From CAYMUN01 sp964640775 (GTDB lineage Bacteria; Patescibacteriota; Saccharimonadia; Saccharimonadales; UBA4665): DNA of 17,477 bases. The position numbers were made by a program, and so were the translations under genes. The notes beneath the pieces were generated by a model. The model saw only the letters and a program-made list of their open reading frames with translations, searched no databases and was not told the DNA's origin. Positions 1 to 7,978 of the stretch are shown piece by piece. Within the stretch, counting starts at the first letter, position 1; the number at the start of each line of letters is the position of its first letter. Where the stretch lies: positions 1-17,477 of the forward strand of contig CAZXIT010000015.1 of the NCBI GenBank assembly GCA_964640775.1. The letters are read 5' to 3'.

Positions 1-58
1 CTGCTGATCTAACCGATAAAGTCCAACGTCGAGCTTAAAATTCAGCCCCGTAATCGCT

Positions 59-88
59 ATTATACCACTTATGTCAATAATCTTGCAA
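59..88 (-). promoter_or_regulatory. Candidate sigma70-type promoter firing leftward out of the window
   Basis: On the minus strand a TTGCAA hexamer (83-88) is followed after 18 nt by a perfect TATAAT (complement of 59-64). Transcription would leave the window to the left. No start codon is seen in the 50 nt that follow, so the gene served must lie outside. The -35 is self-complementary, but the plus-strand equivalent has only TATAGG at 105-110, too close to the ATG at 114 to be convincing. Confidence 0.4.
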
Positions 89-113
89 GTGCCCTGCCTG
101 TTAATATAGGGCT

Positions 114-275
114 ATGGATGCTGAAATTGACTCCCTGCCTTGCGTCGACAAACTGGCTTTTGACTCGCGGCGGCAGGCCCAAGCGGCGGCTACGGTGGCG
201 CTGTACCAGCACGGGACAAAGCTCAAGATCTACTATTGCCGGCACTGCCGGCTGTGGCATCTAAGTTCTGTCTAA
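114..275 (+). CDS. Small Cys/His (zinc-ribbon-like) protein, 53 aa
   Basis: A 53-codon frame opens at ATG 114 and stops with TAA at 273-275. The protein has one Cys near residue 10, then a basic, Ala/Gln-rich helix-like stretch, then the C-terminal motif YYCRHCRLWHLSS (CxxCxxWH). That arrangement (Cys, A-rich stretch, YxCxxCxxWHL) matches a small family of unassigned zinc-binding proteins common in actinobacterial and phage genomes, to my knowledge without a proven function. The gene converges on marR, and the two stop codons overlap in 272-275. The Shine-Dalgarno is weak (TAGGG just before the ATG). I infer metal binding from the Cys/His spacing only; no catalytic role can be read. Confidence 0.6.
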   Translation: MDAEIDSLPCVDKLAFDSRRQAQAAATVALYQHGTKLKIYYCRHCRLWHLSSV

Positions 276-736
276 AGTCCGAGGGGGTGGTCGCAGGCGC
301 CGGGCTTGCCGGACTGGCAGACGATAGCATGCAGACGTACCAGGCTAGCCGTCAGCTGCATCAGCTGGTCTTCGCCAAGTTTGGAAAATTCCGGACCGAA
401 ACTGCGGCGCAGGATATGGCTGGCAGCTTCAGTAATCTGCATACCGAGCGGCGTCGGCGCGCTAATGTGCTTGCGGCGGTTGTAGGGATCGCGCTTGGTG
501 ACCAGCAGGCCTTTGCCGATCAGCAGCTTGATCTGGCGGCTGACACTGGCTTCAGTCTGTCCCAGCGAGTCAGCGATACTTTTTTGCTGGACACGGGGGT
601 TCCACTCTAGGACCATCAGGATTTTGTACTGGCTGAGGCCGATGCCCAGCTGTTCCTGCAGTATCTGGTCAGCCTGCTTGCCGATAATAGCCGATAAGTG
701 CTGGAGGAGATAGGTGAGATTGTTGGTGGGACCCAT
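272..736 (-). CDS. MarR-family transcriptional regulator
   Basis: This is a 154-aa winged-helix protein: helical dimerisation ends flank a helix-turn-helix around QQKSIADSLGQTEASVSRQI, followed by the wing LVTKRDPYNRRKHISAPTPLG, where the D-x-R-x-R/K beta-hairpin pattern is typical of MarR. Such proteins act as cytoplasmic dimers on a nearby palindrome and often repress their own gene. An in-frame GTG at 760 would add eight residues. I prefer ATG 736 because a TTGACG-17-TACACT promoter (744-772) places the transcript start at or next to that ATG, which would leave a GTG start untranscribed. An inverted repeat AGTGT-N8-ACACT lies across the -10 box and looks like an autoregulatory operator. 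No effector or target can be named; the neighbours do not suggest one. Confidence 0.85.
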   Translation of the reverse strand: MGPTNNLTYLLQHLSAIIGKQADQILQEQLGIGLSQYKILMVLEWNPRVQQKSIADSLGQTEASVSRQIKLLIGKGLLVTKRDPYNRRKHISAPTPLGMQITEAASHILRRSFGPEFSKLGEDQLMQLTASLVRLHAIVCQSGKPGACDHPLGL

Positions 737-743
737 ATTCACC

Positions 744-772
744 AGTGTATTTGACAACACTTAACACGTCAA
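744..772 (-). promoter_or_regulatory. marR promoter with overlapping inverted-repeat operator
   Basis: Read on the minus strand: TTGACG (767-772), 17-nt spacer, TACACT (744-749), then seven nt to ATG 736. The inverted repeat AGTGT-N8-ACACT (744-761) covers the -10 and part of the spacer, so a protein bound there would block RNA polymerase. Self-repression by the MarR protein is inferred from this geometry and family habit. Confidence 0.5.
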
Positions 773-882
773 CTATGGACGCACGTCTCGTCTTTTTATA
801 TGTAGCTGGCTAGTGGCTAGCCGCTGGGCATCCATCAGCTATCCAATGGGTGGGTATCAGCTATCTACTAGGCATACGGCTC

Positions 883-1665
883 TTAAAACATGCAATGGTA
901 GAGGGCGTGCCACTCCTCGAGATTGAGGGTTTGGGCACGGCGCTGGGGGTCGATACCGGCCGTGGCGCACATGACCTGAGTGGCTTCCCGGCTCAGGTTA
1001 AGACCGGCACTGAGGGAATTCAGCAGGGTTTTGCGGCGCTGGACAAAACCGGCTTTGACTAGGCGGAAGAACAGTTTGGGATCAGTGTCTGAGAAGAGCG
1101 GCGAGGGGCGGCGCTGAAGTATCAGGATTTGAGAATCGACTTTGGGAGGTGGAGTAAACAGTTTGGCTGGGACGACCAGGCCAAGGCTGACCTGCCAGTA
1201 ATACTGGGCTGTGACGCTCAGGATGGACATACTGCCAGGCGTGGCGGCCACCCGCTCAGCGACTTCTTTTTGGACTAGGATGACGGCTACAGCTGGCGGG
1301 TTGGCTGTCTCGCTGATGACCCGGATCAAGTTGCTAGTCAGATAGTAAGGAATGTTAGCCACAATCTTGTAGACCGCCGGCAGGCTGGTGAAATCAAAAC
1401 TGAGGATATCCTGGGAAACAATTTCCAGGTTGGGGGCTTTGACCCGGTGCGGCAGACTGGCGGCCAGTTTTTCGTCAAACTCTACCGCTACCACGCGGGC
1501 AGCACCTTCGGCCAATAGTTCAGTCAAGGTACCTAAGCCGGGGCCAATTTCCAGCACCGTATCTTTTTCGGACAGCTTAGCTGCCTCGCACATGGCCAGC
1601 AGACTGGCCTCGTCGTATAGCCAGTGCTGGCCGAGCGATTTTTTACCGATAGGAGTGTCGGCCAT
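883..1665 (-). CDS. rsmA: 16S rRNA (adenine1518-N6/adenine1519-N6)-dimethyltransferase
   Basis: RsmA (KsgA) dimethylates two adjacent adenines near the 3' end of 16S rRNA with S-adenosylmethionine during 30S maturation. The 260-aa length is normal for the family. Visible motifs are KKSLGQHWLYD at the N-terminus (the GQNFL-type entry motif), the SAM-binding loop EIGPGLGTLT, the acidic EFDEKLA motif that contacts the ribose, and the catalytic NIPYYLTS. The C-terminal RNA-binding helical domain follows, with FVQRRKTLLNSL. The ATG lies only two nt after the stop of the YabE-like gene, so translation is probably coupled. The yabE/rpf-rsmA linkage is also known in Bacillus and mycobacteria, which supports both calls. 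No T-rich terminator hairpin was found in the 122 nt between it and marR. Confidence 0.95.
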   Translation of the reverse strand: MADTPIGKKSLGQHWLYDEASLLAMCEAAKLSEKDTVLEIGPGLGTLTELLAEGAARVVAVEFDEKLAASLPHRVKAPNLEIVSQDILSFDFTSLPAVYKIVANIPYYLTSNLIRVISETANPPAVAVILVQKEVAERVAATPGSMSILSVTAQYYWQVSLGLVVPAKLFTPPPKVDSQILILQRRPSPLFSDTDPKLFFRLVKAGFVQRRKTLLNSLSAGLNLSREATQVMCATAGIDPQRRAQTLNLEEWHALYHCMF

Positions 1666-1667
1666 AG

Positions 1668-2954
1668 CTACCAGCTGTGGTAGTTTAGCCAGTGGTTATA
1701 GGCGCCTGACCAGCCGCCGTAGCGCGAGGCGTAGCCGGCGCACCAGCGCAGCTGAGTAATCGGATTGGTCGCCCAGTCAGCGCCGGCGCTGGCCATCTTA
1801 GAACCCGGCGTCGACTGGCAGAGACCATAGCCGCCGCCGCTGGGGACGGAGCCGGCATAGGGCGGACAGCCGCCGTACTGTCCCTGGGCCTTGGTGGGAC
1901 ACCAGCCTGACTCACGGCTGATAATGTAGTCAGCGTACTGGTAATCGCCAGGGGCGATGCCAGCCAGCGCCATATCGCCTTTTATACCGCTGAGGCTGCT
2001 GCCAACCACGGTGATCTGGGTGACAGGAGCTTTTGTCACGACTTGCTGGATGGTTTTACGGCCGGTCTCGACATTATTGACCAGCGTGACCTCATAGGTC
2101 ACCACCTGCTGGCCAGGCGACCCTTGCTGGCGGACAGCGTTGGTACCGTAAGCCAGCGAAGCGTCATTGATGGTCTGTACCGGCGTAGCGATTTCTTCGG
2201 TCACGGTTTCAACTTTGATGCCGGTACGGATAAAAGCGATCGGCTGGCTGGCACTAATCGGCGTACTTGGCGGTACACTCAGCTGGTCGTTTTTAGCCAG
2301 GACGATCTTTTTTTCTTTCATCAGCCCCGCGACCGTAGCGGCATGGGTCCGGAGTACCACTGGCGTACCGTAGAGATCGACATTGACTGGGGTAGCCCGG
2401 TCAATGACGACTTGTTCGCCGATAGCACCGCTCCGCAAAAAATCGGCCGACGGCTCAGTCTTGATAATATCTTCGGGATACGGAGCATTGCCGCCGGCTA
2501 CGGCGATGGCTCGCGGTGTCTTAGCCGCGCTAAAGACAAAGCTTTTGTGGGCACCGTCGACAATCTGGACTGGCACGGCACGGTAAATATTGACCCGGAA
2601 CTCGTCCTGGCTGATGACGGCCGTGGCCGCCGGCTCGACGACATCACCATCGCCAAGCGTCAAATGCAATTTGGCCAGCAGCGCGCCGACAGTCTTTTCC
2701 TGGCTCGGGACAATCTGCTGCTGGTGGTCATGCGAAATAATAACGATTTTGGCATCGTGCGGCGGCGGCAAGTTATTGGTCTGGCGGGCCACCAAGTAGA
2801 GGCTGCCCGTCAGCACAGCTAGCAGACTGAGCGTGATCACCGGTACCGCGAAGGGATGACGGCTCATGATTTTGAACTTGCGAATGCGCCGCGGCAGCCG
2901 TACCCGATGGAAGCGAGTAAAGCGAATGTGTAGTTTCTGGAGTTTATTGCTCAT
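1668..2954 (-). CDS. YabE/Rpf-like cell-wall lytic protein (DUF348, G5, lysozyme-like)
   Basis: A 428-aa membrane-anchored exoprotein. A basic, Arg-rich cytoplasmic stretch (1-34) precedes one hydrophobic segment (about 35-56). Ubiquitin-like DUF348 modules follow (about 67-110 and 178-230), then a G5 domain (about 247-317, starting VETVTEEIATPVQ). The C-terminal lysozyme-like/transglycosylase domain (335-428) has the probable catalytic Glu348 in ISRESGW, the GGGYGLCQSTPG motif and four Cys that may pair outside the cell. Proteins of this build (B. subtilis YabE, actinobacterial RpfB) cleave peptidoglycan during growth or resuscitation. The gene sits directly upstream of rsmA, as yabE and rpfB do. 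An internal ATG (residue 30) is an alternative start, but the basic tail before the membrane segment favours the first. Specificity cannot be read. Confidence 0.85.
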   Translation of the reverse strand: MSNKLQKLHIRFTRFHRVRLPRRIRKFKIMSRHPFAVPVITLSLLAVLTGSLYLVARQTNNLPPPHDAKIVIISHDHQQQIVPSQEKTVGALLAKLHLTLGDGDVVEPAATAVISQDEFRVNIYRAVPVQIVDGAHKSFVFSAAKTPRAIAVAGGNAPYPEDIIKTEPSADFLRSGAIGEQVVIDRATPVNVDLYGTPVVLRTHAATVAGLMKEKKIVLAKNDQLSVPPSTPISASQPIAFIRTGIKVETVTEEIATPVQTINDASLAYGTNAVRQQGSPGQQVVTYEVTLVNNVETGRKTIQQVVTKAPVTQITVVGSSLSGIKGDMALAGIAPGDYQYADYIISRESGWCPTKAQGQYGGCPPYAGSVPSGGGYGLCQSTPGSKMASAGADWATNPITQLRWCAGYASRYGGWSGAYNHWLNYHSW

Positions 2955-2970
2955 AAGTCACCGATGTTTC

Positions 2971-2976
2971 ATTGTA
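2971..2976 (-). promoter_or_regulatory. Candidate -10 box of the yabE-like/rsmA operon
   Basis: TACAAT on the minus strand lies 16 nt before the ATG at 2954. This leaves a short 5' leader with a GGTGA element four nt from the start. No good -35 is present; TGGCAG at the right distance is poor. Confidence 0.35.
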
Positions 2977-2993
2977 CCAAATACCCCTGTTCG

Positions 2994-3013
2994 CTGCCAG
3001 CCGCGGCCGGCAG
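2994..3013. repeat. GC-rich inverted repeat between pcrA and the yabE-like gene
   Basis: CTGCCAGC, CCGC as loop, then GGCCGGCAG-type complement: about eight paired bases with one G-U, in the 70-nt gap after the pcrA stop. No T-run follows on either strand. It may slow polymerase or protect the pcrA mRNA end, but it is not a canonical intrinsic terminator. Confidence 0.4.
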
Positions 3014-3024
3014 GTCCTACCGCG

Positions 3025-5181
3025 TTATAGCTTTTCCAGCGGCGCGAAGCTGATATTGAGTTTGCGGCTGCCCTTGCCTTTAAAATAAATAACCGCCGTG
3101 TCGCCTTCGATTTCCATAACTGTCCCCTGACCAAAGACTTCGTGCCGGACACCGTCGCCCTCGTTTAGATCCGGGATATAGCGCGGCTCGCTGGAGACTG
3201 GCAACTGGCTGCTGCCTCCAGAGGCCGTTAGCTGGAAACTAAACGCCGGCTCATAACTGCCGGCAGCCTGGAATTCGCCGTCAATTTCGCTCAAAAAACG
3301 CGATGGCGGGTTGTGCTGGACCCCGCCATAGAGCATCCGGCTGGAAGCGTAAGTCATGTACAGCTCCTGCCGGGCCCGGGTCATGCCGACGTAGCACAGC
3401 CGGCGTTCTTCTTCCATTTCACTCTGGTCATGCAGCGCTCGCGAATGCGGAAAAATCGATTCTTCGAGACCGGTCATAAACACCACTGGAAATTCCAGCC
3501 CTTTGGCGGCATGCAGCGTCATCAGGGTTACGGCATCATTTTCAAAATTGGCACCGTCCAGATCGCTGACCAGGGCCACCTCTTCGAGAAAGCCGGCCAG
3601 ACCCTCGTCCTGGTATTCACGGGCTACGCTCAGCAGCTCGCGGACGTTTTCTTGGCGGGTTTCGCCCTGCGGGGTACCGTCATCCAGGTAATGCAGGTAG
3701 TCAATCCGACGCAGCAAGGAATCGATCAGGCCGGCTACCGCAGCGTCTTCACTGACAATCCGCAAACTAGCCAGGATATCACCAAGCTCCGACAGTGCCT
3801 GGCGGGCTTTGGGTGTCAGCTCAGTGCAGCTGTCCGCCTGCTGCAGGGCGTCGAACAATGACAACTCGCGAGTCTGCTGCCAGGCAAACAGGTTTTGCAG
3901 GCTTTTGGCACCGATGCCGCGAGCCGGGATATTGACAATTCGCTCAAAACTAACCCGATCATTGGGCTGGAAAATTAATCGCAAGTAGGCCATGATGTCT
4001 TTGATTTCTTTGCGGTCATAAAACCGCACGCCGCCAACTACCCGGTAGGGTATGCCATAGTGCACGAAACCTTCTTCGATACTGCGGCTTTGAGCATTAG
4101 TCCGGTACAGTACGGCGTAATCACGGTAGCGCTTGTGCCCGCTGTCTATTGCCAGCCTAATACGACGGATAATAGCTTCCGACTCTGCCCGCTCGCCGCT
4201 GACCTGCACCATCTGTACCGGCAAGCCGTCGCCGGCATCGGTCCACAGCTGCTTGTCGCTGCGCTGGGCATTTTTACTAATCACGGCGTGGGCGGCATCA
4301 AGAATATTTTTTGTACTGCGGTAGTTTTGTTCGAGTTTAATAATCGTACAGTCTTTGAAATCACTTTCAAATTTGAGGATATTGCGGAAATCAGCCCCTC
4401 GCCAGCTATAGATGCTTTGCCAGTCATCACCCACTACGGCAATATTTTTACGGTCATTAGTTAACATGTTAACTAATTGGTACTGAGCGGCGTTGGTATC
4501 CTGGTACTCATCGATCATGATGTAGTTGAATTGCTGCTGCCATTTGGCTCGAATCTCTGGCTGGGCTTTAAGCATCTGGGCAGTGCGATTGATCAGGTCA
4601 TCAAAATCCAAGGCCGAAGCATCACGCAAAGCCTGTTGATACAGGGGATAAATGCGGGCGGCTGCCACTTGGGCTGGGCTTTTGGCAATTCCGGCGTACT
4701 CTTCCGGTGAAAGCATTTCATTTTTGGCGCTGCTGATCATACCGCTCATCGCCCGAGCCGGAAAGGTTTTTTCATCGATCATCAGCTGTTTGCTGGCCTG
4801 CTTGACCGTCGCCTGTCTGTCGGACTCATCAAATATCACGAAACTGCGCGGGATACCGACCGCCTCCCCGTCCTGCCTCAGCAGCCGGACGCAGATACCG
4901 TGAAAGGTACCCATGTAGGGCATAAAGCCCCGATTATCGGCGCTCTCGCCAAGCAATTCGGCCACCCGGGCACGCATTTCTTTGGCGGCTTTATTGGTAA
5001 AGGTCACGGCCAGGATGTTGTAGGGTGTAGCTTTATCGGTGGCGATCAGATAGGCAATCCGGTGGGTCAGCGTCTTGGTCTTGCCTGAGCCGGCTCCGGC
5101 TTGGATGAGCAGCGGACCCTCGGTCGTTTCTACTGCCCGCCTCTGCTCCGGATTTAACCCCTCAAATAATCTGTCTGACAT
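3025..5181 (-). CDS. pcrA: UvrD/PcrA-type ATP-dependent 3'-5' DNA helicase
   Basis: A 718-aa superfamily 1A helicase for repair and replication-conflict removal. The motifs appear in order: Q-motif GLNPEQRRAV; Walker A AGAGSGKT (28-35); Ia AVTFTNKAAKEMR; Walker B DEYQDTNAAQY; III VVGDDWQSIYSWRGAD, where Trp replaces the commoner Asp after GDD; IV LEQNYRST; V TLHAAKGLEFPVVF; VI LCYVGMTRARQELY. The C-terminus ends in a Tudor-like region (GDGVRHEVFGQGTVMEIEG) that in PcrA/UvrD contacts RNA polymerase. Rolling-circle replicons normally recruit this helicase, which is relevant to the Rep-bearing element 5 kb away. A TGCTAAAAT extended -10 lies six nt before the ATG, suggesting leaderless mRNA. Confidence 0.95.
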   Translation of the reverse strand: MSDRLFEGLNPEQRRAVETTEGPLLIQAGAGSGKTKTLTHRIAYLIATDKATPYNILAVTFTNKAAKEMRARVAELLGESADNRGFMPYMGTFHGICVRLLRQDGEAVGIPRSFVIFDESDRQATVKQASKQLMIDEKTFPARAMSGMISSAKNEMLSPEEYAGIAKSPAQVAAARIYPLYQQALRDASALDFDDLINRTAQMLKAQPEIRAKWQQQFNYIMIDEYQDTNAAQYQLVNMLTNDRKNIAVVGDDWQSIYSWRGADFRNILKFESDFKDCTIIKLEQNYRSTKNILDAAHAVISKNAQRSDKQLWTDAGDGLPVQMVQVSGERAESEAIIRRIRLAIDSGHKRYRDYAVLYRTNAQSRSIEEGFVHYGIPYRVVGGVRFYDRKEIKDIMAYLRLIFQPNDRVSFERIVNIPARGIGAKSLQNLFAWQQTRELSLFDALQQADSCTELTPKARQALSELGDILASLRIVSEDAAVAGLIDSLLRRIDYLHYLDDGTPQGETRQENVRELLSVAREYQDEGLAGFLEEVALVSDLDGANFENDAVTLMTLHAAKGLEFPVVFMTGLEESIFPHSRALHDQSEMEEERRLCYVGMTRARQELYMTYASSRMLYGGVQHNPPSRFLSEIDGEFQAAGSYEPAFSFQLTASGGSSQLPVSSEPRYIPDLNEGDGVRHEVFGQGTVMEIEGDTAVIYFKGKGSRKLNISFAPLEKL

Positions 5182-5187
5182 CTACAC

Positions 5188-5196
5188 ATTTTAGCA
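5188..5196 (-). promoter_or_regulatory. Extended -10 promoter of pcrA, leaderless arrangement
   Basis: The minus strand reads TGCTAAAAT, then six nt, then ATG 5181. The TGn extension compensates for the lack of a recognisable -35. The start point would fall on or next to the ATG. Confidence 0.45.
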
Positions 5197-5224
5197 AAAA
5201 CGACTGCTTAAATCTGTTGTAGAA

Positions 5225-5875
5225 CTAGCTGGAAAAGAGGTGAGTAAGGGCTTTGACACTGCCGAGATGGATCAGCCCAGCATCAAGCGCGATGTCCAGC
5301 CAGGCCACGCTCAAGACTATCGCCAAGACGATACCCAGGGCTACAAACCGGGCGCTGCGCCGTTTTTCGACGGAGTTAATCGGTAAAAAATACTTCTTGC
5401 TGTCGACAATTTTTTGGATAGCAGCCTCATGTTCGGCTGCCTTGGCCGCTTCGGCTTCGACGTCAACCGGTGCCACAGTGGTGCCGTCAATCTTGCTGGC
5501 GGATGGCTCAGCGGCTTTTGGTTCGGATGTCTCAGGCTTGTCGGCCGGGCTGTCCCCATTAGTCTTGGACTCTTCAGCTGGCGCGGGCGCCGCTGCCGTT
5601 GCCTCCGTCTCTGGCTCTGCTCCGTCAGTTTTAGGGGTTGATTCGGGAATTTCGGGTACGTCGGCCAGAGGTTTGAGGACTTTGTCAGCATCCGATTTTG
5701 TCTCAGCACCAGTCTTGGAGGTCGTCTTGGCAGCCTCATCGTCAACCATCATCGGATCTTTCATAATCGGGCGGCTGATGACAATGGAGCGCGAATTGTC
5801 AGCTGGTGCTGATTTGCCTGGATGGGCAACATCAGCTATCGGTGCTGTTTTGGTGGATTTTTTTGATTCAGCCAT
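5225..5875 (-). CDS. Hypothetical membrane-anchored, intrinsically disordered protein, 216 aa
   Basis: I do not recognise a named family. About 150 residues are low-complexity, rich in Ala, Pro, Glu, Lys and Thr, and probably disordered; they include the less random patch SIVISRPIMKDPMMVDD. The next patch, KKYFLPINSVEKRRSARF, leads into a single hydrophobic segment (FVALGIVLAIVLSVAWLDIAL) and a short amphipathic tail. The basic RR before the segment suggests an N-in orientation, with the disordered part cytoplasmic. An upstream in-frame ATG (5923) exists. I chose 5875 because it gives an ATGGCTGA overlap with the tpiA stop, a normal coupled start, and avoids a 16-residue extension read inside tpiA. 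It is the last gene of the pyk-pgk-tpiA block; a scaffold or envelope role is possible but unproven. Confidence 0.7.
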   Translation of the reverse strand: MAESKKSTKTAPIADVAHPGKSAPADNSRSIVISRPIMKDPMMVDDEAAKTTSKTGAETKSDADKVLKPLADVPEIPESTPKTDGAEPETEATAAAPAPAEESKTNGDSPADKPETSEPKAAEPSASKIDGTTVAPVDVEAEAAKAAEHEAAIQKIVDSKKYFLPINSVEKRRSARFVALGIVLAIVLSVAWLDIALDAGLIHLGSVKALTHLFSS

Positions 5876-6650
5876 CGTTTGATCCGTGCAGCAGCCGGTA
5901 GGCACCCTGGATAATAGCCGCAAATTTTTGATAATTCAGGCTGGCACCGCCGACCAAAAAGCCGTCGACACCATCAATTGATAATATGCCGCCGACATAC
6001 TCTGGTTCGACGCTGGCACCGTAGATGACCCGCACTTGATCGGCGATCTTGGTACCGTATAAATCGTGGAGGATCTGGTGGATCCATTTGATAACTTTGG
6101 CAATGTCGTCCGGCTTTTCTGGATCACCGGTACCGATTGCCCACACCGGCTCGTAGGCAATTGTCACCTGCTCAACTTCTTCGGGAGTAATATTGGCCAA
6201 TGCTGTGGTGAGCTGGTCGTGAATCACGCGCCGGGTTTCACCAGCGGCTCGCTCATGCTGGGTTTCACCGATACAGAGAATGGGGGCGATACCATTGCGG
6301 ACAGCAGCCTGGACTTTATCACGAACTATTTCCAGTGTTTCATTAAAGTAAGCTCGACGCTCGGAGTGGCCAATAATGGCGTAATGAACCAGGTCGCGCA
6401 GCATGGTAAAACTGACTTCGCCGGTATAGGCGCCCTCGTCCTTGTGGTAGGCATTTTGGGCAGCCAGACGGAATTTGCGGCGGTCAATCTGGACACTGAG
6501 CGGCTGCAGGCTCAGGCTGCTGGGTGCCAGCACGACTTCAATGTCGCGGTGCAGTGCGATGCGGTCATCGAGGCGCTTGACCAGCAGGCTGGCCTCATGG
6601 GTGTTGAGGTGCATTTTCCAGTTGCCGACGATGAGAGTGCGTTTTTTCAT
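5868..6650 (-). CDS. tpiA: Triosephosphate isomerase
   Basis: Interconverts dihydroxyacetone phosphate and glyceraldehyde 3-phosphate. The 260-aa length is normal for a TIM barrel. Active-site residues are visible: Asn10 and Lys12 in VGNWKMHLN, His95 in IIGHSERR, Glu167 in AYEPVWAIGTG, and the phosphate-binding loop FLVGGASL near the C-terminus. Loop 6 (PVWAIGTG) is intact. The gene follows pgk after 21 nt on the same strand and overlaps the next ORF by eight nt, so it is almost certainly co-transcribed. Confidence 0.97.
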   Translation of the reverse strand: MKKRTLIVGNWKMHLNTHEASLLVKRLDDRIALHRDIEVVLAPSSLSLQPLSVQIDRRKFRLAAQNAYHKDEGAYTGEVSFTMLRDLVHYAIIGHSERRAYFNETLEIVRDKVQAAVRNGIAPILCIGETQHERAAGETRRVIHDQLTTALANITPEEVEQVTIAYEPVWAIGTGDPEKPDDIAKVIKWIHQILHDLYGTKIADQVRVIYGASVEPEYVGGILSIDGVDGFLVGGASLNYQKFAAIIQGAYRLLHGSNDG

Positions 6651-6671
6651 ACTGCTTACGCCTATTGTAAC

Positions 6672-7958
6672 CTACTTTTTATCCAGCAGCGCCTCGACGC
6701 CCGGCAGCTTGCGCCCGCCCATCAGCTCGAGACTGGCACCGCCGCCAGTGGATACATGGCCAAAACAGTCTACCAGGTCGCGTGATTCGACGTATCCGAC
6801 GGTGTCGCCGCCGCCAATAACGGTAAATGGCTTATGGCCGAGATCGCCGAGCAGGGCTTCGACAATCAGCTCCGTGCCGTGGGCGAACGGCCCGATGGGA
6901 CCTTGCAGCCCCCGGACTTCGGTGACACCCATAGTGCCATTCCAAACGACAGTATTGGCCAGCTGTATACCGCCGGCGATAAATGAAGCGCTAAAGGGGC
7001 CGATGTCCAAGATTTTTTCATGGGCATGGACGTGCGAAGCGCTTGTCGGTACCGGTTTCGGATAATGCATGATGTCAGCCAGGACGTGGCTGCTCCAGTC
7101 CACGACCCGGGTGGAGGCTGTTTTATCAATTTTGTCAGCCACAACGCCGTCATGGGGGATAGCGAATACAAAATCGCGTTTTTTAGCTTCCACGTCGGCC
7201 TTGTGCAAGATATCCTTGGCCACGCTGAGATCGGCCTTATCATACAGGCTATCACCGATTTCCACCCCGCGAGCCGCTAAAAAGGTGTTGGCCATGGCAC
7301 CACCCACTGCTACAAAATCAGCAATGCCGATAAACCGCTCCAGCACATCAATCTTATCGGCGATTTTGGCACCGCCAACGATAGCCATCAGCGGCCGTTC
7401 CGGCTGCTCCATAACACCGGTGATGGTGTCAACTTCCTTTTCAAGCAGCAGGCCGGCAACAGCGGGCAAATAATGAGTAATCGCCTCGGTGCTGGCATGG
7501 GCTCGATGCACGACTCCAAAGCCATCCTGCACAAAGACGTCAGCCATACCAGCCAGCTGCTTGGCGAAATCCTTGTCGTTGGCTTCTTCCTCAGGGTGAA
7601 AACGCAAGTTTTCCAGCAGCAGGACTTCGCCCTGTTTCAGTCCGTCGGCTGCTTTTTTGGCGACGACACCAACACAATCAGTCGCAAACTCCACTGGTTT
7701 GTCGAGCAGCTGCTGCAGTCGCTTAGCCACCGGGAACAAGCTGTTGGCCGTGTCTTTGGGGCCCGACGGGCGGCCAAGATGCGCACAAATGATGAGCTTT
7801 ACCCCGTGCTTCAGCAGGTATTCTACTGTCGGCAAAGATTGTTTGATCCGGTAGTCGTCGGTAATTTTACCCTCGGACAGCGGTACGTTGTAGTCTGCTC
7901 GAAGCAGGACGGTTTTGCCCTTGAGATCGATATCGCGAATTGTTTGTTTGGTAAACAT
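6672..7958 (-). CDS. pgk: Phosphoglycerate kinase
   Basis: Transfers phosphate from 1,3-bisphosphoglycerate to ADP, forming ATP. The N-terminal 3-PG site shows LLRADYNVPL (Arg20, Asp22, Asn24) and AHLGRPSG. The hinge and nucleotide domain show GGAKIADKIDVLERF, IGGGDTVGYVE (382-386; GGGDT where GGGDS is more usual) and STGGGASLELMGG. At 428 aa it is longer than the common length of about 390. The extra residues lie around ASTRVVDWSSHVLADIMHYP, before the ILDIGPFSA segment, and look like a clade-specific loop rather than a frame error. It is separated by about 20 nt from pyk upstream and tpiA downstream, with a G-rich ribosome binding site (AGGGGTGGG) directly before the ATG. Confidence 0.96.
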   Translation of the reverse strand: MFTKQTIRDIDLKGKTVLLRADYNVPLSEGKITDDYRIKQSLPTVEYLLKHGVKLIICAHLGRPSGPKDTANSLFPVAKRLQQLLDKPVEFATDCVGVVAKKAADGLKQGEVLLLENLRFHPEEEANDKDFAKQLAGMADVFVQDGFGVVHRAHASTEAITHYLPAVAGLLLEKEVDTITGVMEQPERPLMAIVGGAKIADKIDVLERFIGIADFVAVGGAMANTFLAARGVEIGDSLYDKADLSVAKDILHKADVEAKKRDFVFAIPHDGVVADKIDKTASTRVVDWSSHVLADIMHYPKPVPTSASHVHAHEKILDIGPFSASFIAGGIQLANTVVWNGTMGVTEVRGLQGPIGPFAHGTELIVEALLGDLGHKPFTVIGGGDTVGYVESRDLVDCFGHVSTGGGASLELMGGRKLPGVEALLDKK

Positions 7959-7978
7959 CCCACCCCTAGGTTATGCTT

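Noticed and set aside
83..110. Plus-strand promoter TTGCAA-16-TATAGG for the small Cys/His gene
   Set aside because: The -10 is poor and only three nt from the ATG, so the expected start point would fall inside the coding region.
5..260. Minus-strand frame opposite the small Cys/His gene
   Set aside because: It is the antisense of a convincing coding frame, has no ribosome binding site and no recognisable motif.
797..824. Hairpin GGCTA-GTGGC-TAGCC as rsmA or marR terminator
   Set aside because: No T-run follows on either strand; it does not meet the pattern of an intrinsic terminator.
1668..1915. Second minus-strand frame within the YabE-like gene
   Set aside because: Out of frame with the lysozyme-like domain, and its composition is that of a GC-rich shadow.
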